Positions 60,029-64,000 of a DNA stretch of 64,000 nucleotides are shown piece by piece. The first letter of the stretch is position 1, and every line of letters starts with the position of its first letter. The stretch lies in the NCBI RefSeq assembly GCF_039975415.1, contig NZ_JBDWHD010000005.1. One strand, written 5' to 3'. The DNA is from Ascidiaceihabitans sp039975415 (lineage in GTDB: Bacteria; Pseudomonadota; Alphaproteobacteria; Rhodobacterales; Rhodobacteraceae). Both the position numbers and the translations under genes were made by a program. The notes beneath the pieces are model-generated. The model was not told the DNA's origin and did not search any database. It saw only the letters and a list, made by a program, of their open reading frames with translations.

Positions 60029-60694
60029 ATGACACGGGTATTGAAATCAGAGCGGCGCGAACCAGTATCTGGCGATGTGCGGTCGGTTGTTGTTTTTGTG
60101 CACGGTTACGGCGCAAACGGCGCGGACCTGTTGGGGCTGGCCGATCCCTTGGGCGAACATCTGCCCGATACTTTGTTCATCGCACCTGACGCGCCAGAGC
60201 AAATCCCCGGCATGCCAAACGGGTATCAGTGGTTCCCGATCCCATGGATTGACGGATCATCCGAAGAAGAAGCCGAACGGGGGCTGTTGGCGGCGGCTGA
60301 CGATTTCAACGCCTTCCTTGACGCGTTGATGGTCGATGAAGACGTGATGCCGGAGCAGGTGGTGTTGTTCGGGTTCTCGCAAGGCACGATGATGTCGTTG
60401 CATGTGGCGCCGCGTCGCGAAGACGAAGTTGCGGGCATCGTTGCATTTTCAGGCAGGCTGTTGCGCCCTGAATTGTTGGCAGACGAAGTGGTCAATCGCC
60501 CACCTGTTTTGTTGGTACACGGTGACATTGACGATGTGGTGCCGCCCCAATCGCTGCAAGAAGCTGCCGAAACCTTGCAAGAAGCAGGCTGGAAAGAGGT
60601 GTTTGCGCATGTGATGAAGGGCACCGGCCATGGTATCGCACCGGACGGGCTTAGCGTGGCTTTGGCGTTTATGCGTGACAAACTGCGGTTGTGA
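60029..60694 (+). CDS. Carboxylesterase/phospholipase, alpha/beta hydrolase (YpfH-like)
   Basis: This 221-residue hydrolase has FVHGYGANGADLLGLA at the start, the nucleophile elbow FGFSQGTMMSL (Ser near residue 119), HGDIDDVVPP (Asp) and KGTGHGIAP (His). This matches the acyl-protein thioesterase/carboxylesterase family of predicted phospholipases. I prefer the ATG at 60029, which has AAGGGG at a good distance; the ATG at 60023 is too near that site. It follows the glycosylase by about 20 bp. Confidence 0.9.
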   Translation: MTRVLKSERREPVSGDVRSVVVFVHGYGANGADLLGLADPLGEHLPDTLFIAPDAPEQIPGMPNGYQWFPIPWIDGSSEEEAERGLLAAADDFNAFLDALMVDEDVMPEQVVLFGFSQGTMMSLHVAPRREDEVAGIVAFSGRLLRPELLADEVVNRPPVLLVHGDIDDVVPPQSLQEAAETLQEAGWKEVFAHVMKGTGHGIAPDGLSVALAFMRDKLRL

Positions 60695-60708
60695 CTGAAA
60701 CATAAAGT

Positions 60709-61446
60709 ATGCAACCAACGCGGACAAAATTTGTGATCTTCACGGCTTCTCGATCTGGAAGCACGGCATTTGTGCGTGCCATAGACACGCACCCTGATGT
60801 GCTGTGCTATGCGCATCCCTTTTTTCCCGATATCTTGAAAACTCCGCGGTTTTCAAAATTGGACCCAAACAAAGTGGATGTGGCATCGCGGTATGATCGT
60901 CCTTTGGAATACATTACCGACTTGATGTCTCATAGGCGAAACAAGTTGGCCGTCGGTTTGAAGATTTGGCCCATCGAAGGCGACACAGCCTGTATGGACG
61001 CCATAAAAATGCTTGGTGCTGACGAGACGATCAAGAAGATCCGTCTGTTTCGTGAAAATGAATTGGCTGCATTTTCATCGTGGCAACTTGTGCGTGAAAA
61101 GAACGCGCAACCTCATTTGTTTAAGCCGGGATTGAAAAAACCCAAAATTACATTCCGCAAAAAACTGTTTGTCACCTTTTTGGAACGCAGGCGGGCGTGG
61201 CGTGACGCCAGCCAAAATCTTGCAAAAGGCGATGTGTTGACCCTTCCTTACGAGGGGTTGACCGGTGAAGGGCTGCAACGCGCAGCTGCTTTTTTGAACC
61301 TAACGCTGCCGCACATCTTCAAAACACCAAGTGAAAAGCGAAACTCTAACGATATTCTTGGGCGATTTGAAAAATCGGAACACCGACGTTTACTGCGAAC
61401 ATTGGACCAAATCGGCCATCCGGAATGGGTCTCGGAGGGCGCTTAG
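60709..61446 (+). CDS. Sulfotransferase
   Basis: This 245-residue protein is a PAPS-dependent sulfotransferase. FTASRSGSTAFVRAI near the N-terminus is the PAPS phosphate-binding loop, and the RLFRENELAAFSSWQLVREKN segment supplies the 3'-phosphate Arg/Ser set. LTLPYEGLTGEGLQRAAAFLNL is conserved. The Stf0-like group uses glycolipids or carbohydrates, but the acceptor here is unknown. There is no polysaccharide cluster adjacent. It appears to be a single-gene unit and has slightly lower GC than its neighbours. Confidence 0.87.
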   Translation: MQPTRTKFVIFTASRSGSTAFVRAIDTHPDVLCYAHPFFPDILKTPRFSKLDPNKVDVASRYDRPLEYITDLMSHRRNKLAVGLKIWPIEGDTACMDAIKMLGADETIKKIRLFRENELAAFSSWQLVREKNAQPHLFKPGLKKPKITFRKKLFVTFLERRRAWRDASQNLAKGDVLTLPYEGLTGEGLQRAAAFLNLTLPHIFKTPSEKRNSNDILGRFEKSEHRRLLRTLDQIGHPEWVSEGA

Positions 61447-61580
61447 GCACTATACATCTAGTATCCCATGTATCACTTGCCTGTTACAAACCACGATATA
61501 TAGTCAAGCCAAGTTGGATCGGGGGATCCCGCCCCCGAAGGATCGCACGGGCTCCGTGCAGGGCGAGGACTTGAACACGA

Positions 61581-62165
61581 ATGGACGGCGACTTTAGAAC
61601 TGATTTCACGCGCAATCCGGGCGCATTAAAACATCATCCTGCGTTGGTGTTGAATGCGGATTACCGCCCGCTCAGCTATTATCCCTTGTCCCTTTGGCCT
61701 TGGCAGGACGCGGTAAAGGCCGCTTGGCTGGACAGGGTGGACATCGTGGCGGAATATGAAACCACGGTCAGCAGCCCCTCCACGACCCTTAGGATCCCGT
61801 CGGTTGTTGTTCTGAAAGACTATGTCAAACCCCAAAAGCGCGTGGCCTTCACGCGCTTTAATTTGTTTTTAAGGGACGAATTCCGATGTCAGTACTGTGG
61901 CACGAAAGGGGATTTGACCTTTGATCACGTGGTGCCGCGTGCCAGTGGCGGAGTGACGAGCTGGCAAAACGTGGTGGCGGCATGTAGCCCATGCAATCTG
62001 AAAAAGGGCTCAAAACATCTGCACCGCACGGGCATGTCGTTGCGCAAACCACCGCGCCAACCACAAGCGGGTGAATTGATGAATATGGGACGCAAGTTCC
62101 CGCCAAACCACCTGCATGAAAGCTGGATGGATTTTCTGTATTGGGACGCGGAACTTGAGGCGTAG
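61581..62165 (+). CDS. HNH endonuclease
   Basis: This 194-residue protein carries an HNH nuclease domain: FRCQYCGTKGDLTFDHVVPRASGGVTSWQNVVAACSPCNLKKGSK, with CxxC pairs that bind zinc (YCG, SPC) and catalytic His in FDHV. The N-terminal part ALVLNADYRPLSYYPLSLWPWQDAVKAAWLDRVDIV is the conserved extension of this widespread HNH family. The cellular role is not established. A hairpin without T-run (61520-61537) is upstream. Confidence 0.9.
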   Translation: MDGDFRTDFTRNPGALKHHPALVLNADYRPLSYYPLSLWPWQDAVKAAWLDRVDIVAEYETTVSSPSTTLRIPSVVVLKDYVKPQKRVAFTRFNLFLRDEFRCQYCGTKGDLTFDHVVPRASGGVTSWQNVVAACSPCNLKKGSKHLHRTGMSLRKPPRQPQAGELMNMGRKFPPNHLHESWMDFLYWDAELEA

Positions 62166-62528
62166 TTCGAACGTAAACCACCCAATTGTAGAGGGAAGCA
62201 TAAATCTCCCAAAAATGGTGGTTTTGCTTCCGAAGTGGAAGCATCGGTTTCACCAAGTCATAATTTGATGGGGTTTTGGCGGTCTTGGGGCTGGCTCTTG
62301 TCTTCATGCTGAGGAATAAGCGTAAGCACGCTAAAATGCCGTTTCTTCTAAGATTTGAAGTACACGCCGAGTTTGGAGGAACGCTTTGGTGTCGCATGTG
62401 AAGCTGCCCTTATCCGAAACCAAGTGGCGGAAAGGAGACATTCGCTGCGCTATGCACCAAGGGCGGCATTGCGGGACTTAGCGCCATTTCGCTTCGGCTG
62501 CGCCAATGTCAGCTATCGAGCGTGATGT
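62166..62528. other. Non-coding stretch with a possible decayed repeat
   Basis: These 363 bp contain no credible gene. The part 62400-62520 (GAAACCAAGTGGCGGAAAGG, then CATTCGCTGCGC and GCGGCATTGCGGGAC) has a composition I associate with short dispersed fragments of Rhodobacteraceae genomes, but this cannot be checked here. The segment 62166-62290 includes no obvious structure. Confidence 0.35.
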
Positions 62529-62987
62529 TCAAATGTGCTGATAGACAACTGATACTTCGCATTCCAATATTGCTGCTATTTTGCACACCGCATCATTCGA
62601 TATTTCTCCTATGTTTGGGTTCATCGCACTCAATGCAAAACATCCGAACGCCTGATGAAACGCATAGGTTAGCTCATCGAGTGAAGCTGCCGTGGAACAG
62701 CAAGGCAATCGGTATTTTTTTAACTGGAACCCGACCTTTTCATCATGGTCCGAAGACATGGCTTCGCCCCACCAATCAAAGCCGATATTGGCGCTGCACC
62801 GCGGGCATGTTATCGTTTCAAGGTTTGAACCGCAGTCAAAAAGTTGAACATGTTCATTCTGAACAATTTCGATTTCGTCTGCATCGGGCATCAATCTTTC
62901 CAAGTGTTCGAGTGACGCCTGAGCGTTATCTGGCAAAGGGATATGTTTCGGGCTTTTTGGAACGATCAAAATCCAGTTGTCAGACAT
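62529..62987 (-). CDS. Unknown protein with paired cysteine motifs
   Basis: This 152-residue soluble protein (MSDNWILIVPKSPKHIPLPDNAQASLEHL) has a zinc-ribbon-like pair of Cys clusters, CPRCSANIGFDWWGE and LPCCSTAASLDELTYAF, and ends VSVVYQHI. It matches the pattern of a widely distributed uncharacterised family, possibly involved with DNA or protein binding. I start at the ATG at 62987 with GAGGTG upstream; the same frame stays open into the tetR gene, but no start site there fits. Sequence composition is less GC-rich than the window's core. Confidence 0.78.
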   Translation of the reverse strand: MSDNWILIVPKSPKHIPLPDNAQASLEHLERLMPDADEIEIVQNEHVQLFDCGSNLETITCPRCSANIGFDWWGEAMSSDHDEKVGFQLKKYRLPCCSTAASLDELTYAFHQAFGCFALSAMNPNIGEISNDAVCKIAAILECEVSVVYQHI

Positions 62988-63208
62988 AATTTGCACCTCA
63001 GCATGCTTTTTGTTCAGCTCAAATAGCAGACAATCGTAAGACTTGCAGCATCCGGAACTTTGGGCTCTTCGGTAGTATTCGCCGCAAAAACCAAGACAGG
63101 CCGGTTCCAAAATCAGGGCCGTTCGCTGCGAGGCGATGCGGTCAGTGAGCGGTAGCCTTTCGACCTTTGTACCGCCTAACTGAATGCCCACTTGAGAGTA
63201 TTTTTCGT

Positions 63209-63736
63209 TTAACGTGACGCAGTTAAGAGCGCTTGCGATGACAAGCAAATGCGGCGTGCAATATCTGGGATCGCTCCTGATGCTTCGCCTTTCAGCCAAG
63301 TTCTTATAACGGTAAACGTAACTGCGGCAATTGGATTGGCAAGAAAGGGTAAGCCCAGCGGGCCCGAATGGCCCTTAAGGTTTTCTGTTACTCTCGCTGC
63401 CAGTGCATTTTCCAGTTTCTGACCAGTTGTGCCAAACAAAACCATCCGCCCACGATCTCTGTGAGACCAAATATGATGCAGGACGGCTTCAATTTTCGGA
63501 TATGCATCCCCGCCCTGAGTAGCCGTTGCAAGATCTTCCACCATCGGTGCCATGTTCTCGAGCAAGATCGCGTCTTTGTCGGGATAATGCATATAGAGCG
63601 TTGAACGGCCCACGTTTGCAGTGCGAGCTACATCTATCATTCGGATGTCATCGTATCTGCCTTTGAATACAAGTTCAGCAAACGCTGACTTAATCGCTGC
63701 GCGTGTTTTCTCAGTTTGTCGATTATGTGCAGTCAT
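63209..63736 (-). CDS. TetR/AcrR family regulator
   Basis: This 175-residue regulator has the TetR helix-turn-helix (KTRAAIKSAFAELVFKGRYDDIRMIDVARTANVGRSTLYMHYPDKDAIL, about residues 10-57) and a ligand-binding C-terminal part in the size range of the family. It is divergent from a truncated membrane gene. A perfect 8-bp dyad between them is the likely operator. The ligand cannot be predicted. Confidence 0.92.
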   Translation of the reverse strand: MTAHNRQTEKTRAAIKSAFAELVFKGRYDDIRMIDVARTANVGRSTLYMHYPDKDAILLENMAPMVEDLATATQGGDAYPKIEAVLHHIWSHRDRGRMVLFGTTGQKLENALAARVTENLKGHSGPLGLPFLANPIAAVTFTVIRTWLKGEASGAIPDIARRICLSSQALLTASR

Positions 63737-63768
63737 AGAGTTCGGCCAATCGTAAGAGTACGTCTTAT

Positions 63769-63796
63769 ATTGGACATATATGGCATTGTGTCCAAT
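63769..63796. promoter_or_regulatory. Probable TetR operator
   Basis: ATTGGACA (63769-63776) and TGTCCAAT (63789-63796) form a perfect 8-bp inverted repeat with a 12-bp spacer between the divergent tetR and the membrane gene. The position fits an autoregulatory operator that also controls the membrane gene. Confidence 0.65.
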
Positions 63797-63852
63797 GTGT
63801 CTTCTATGCCTGTGCGCTAACTATTCCCACGGAAAATAAGAAGGATTTGGTC

Positions 63853-64000
63853 ATGGCGTCTCTGAATGCGCGCGTTAGCGCGGTAAGTTTAATTGTGGGC
63901 AGCGTCGCGACTGTTGCGCTAGGCTTTGCCCCCGAACTGGTGCCGCTGAGGTTTCTAGCACTCGGGATTTCAATTTTGGGTGCTTGGGGGTTCGCAGACG
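63853..64000 (+). CDS. Membrane protein, N-terminal part (cut by window edge)
   Basis: The frame starting at the ATG at 63853 (MASLNARVSAVSLIVGSV) is open to the window end and encodes two hydrophobic helices (SLIVGSVATVALGFAP and LRFLALGISILGAWGFA). The family cannot be decided from 49 residues. AAGGATTTGGTC lies right upstream. It is divergent from tetR and probably is its regulated target, for instance a transporter or a small membrane sensor. Confidence 0.65.
   Translation, partial: MASLNARVSAVSLIVGSVATVALGFAPELVPLRFLALGISILGAWGFAD

Overview
The window looks like a chromosomal segment of a marine alphaproteobacterium of the family Rhodobacteraceae (Roseobacter group). Signs of this are a suf cluster led by a cysteine-poor Rhodobacterales-type IscR, an Irr-type iron control palindrome in front of it, a B12-dependent ribonucleotide reductase (nrdJ), a monomeric NADP isocitrate dehydrogenase, the urt/ure urea modules, a non-pyrrolysine MttB-like methyltransferase, and moderate-to-high GC codon use throughout. 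The genus cannot be read from the sequence alone. Nearly all of the window is dense, ordinary core-genome coding sequence in short overlapping operons. I see no CRISPR array, no insertion sequence, no prophage and no rRNA. There is one tRNA, tRNA-Pro(TGG).

Layout. 1-6.7 kb: truncated typA, an Lrp regulator, a small DUF6356 protein with a class II glutamine amidotransferase, monomeric icd with its terminator, then a minus-strand run (alpha/beta hydrolase, two unknowns, HD hydrolase). 6.7-15.7 kb: the Fe-S assembly operon iscR-iscS-sufB-(3 small genes)-sufC-sufD-(2 Yip1-like membrane genes)-sufS. 15.7-24.3 kb: a minus-strand block (M48 protease, P450, trpE, PpiD-like isomerase, aminotransferase, gpt, LysE exporter, fabI). 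24.4-26.4 kb: pdxH, a two-domain cold-shock protein, a DUF192 protein and tRNA-Pro. 26.4-31.7 kb: a long leader, nrdJ, and an intergenic stretch that looks like a structured RNA gene ending in a strong terminator. 31.7-39.8 kb: FkbM methyltransferase, a divergent ECF sigma factor and EF-hand pair, the MttB-like gene, an outer-membrane protein, a TPM-domain protein, an aminotransferase, and a NIPSNAP/ABM pair divergent from an ArsR regulator. 39.8-51.2 kb: urea uptake (urtABCDE, plus strand) facing the urease operon (ureDABCEFG, minus strand) with only 2 bp between them. 51.3-62.2 kb: YjbR protein, cysS-cimA, a membrane protein/XRE/hydrolase/synthase-like operon, an MFS transporter, cobK-alkA-esterase, a sulfotransferase and an HNH endonuclease. 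62.2-64 kb: a less dense, accessory-looking end with an unknown cysteine-rich protein and a TetR regulator divergent from a truncated membrane gene.

How the parts work together. The urt/ure region forms one nitrogen-scavenging unit: the ABC transporter imports urea and the nickel urease hydrolyses it to ammonia. The suf region builds Fe-S clusters and appears to be controlled by iron status through Irr and IscR. NrdJ, CobK and the MttB-like protein point to a B12-based lifestyle. The most interesting uncharacterised signals are the candidate structured RNA after nrdJ (30867-31064), the second Irr-like palindrome inside iscS written in rare codons (8076-8092), the paired GTAAC palindromes around the promoter of the 55-kb XRE operon, and the long untranslated leaders of nrdJ and urtA. 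I found no clear undescribed multi-gene system.
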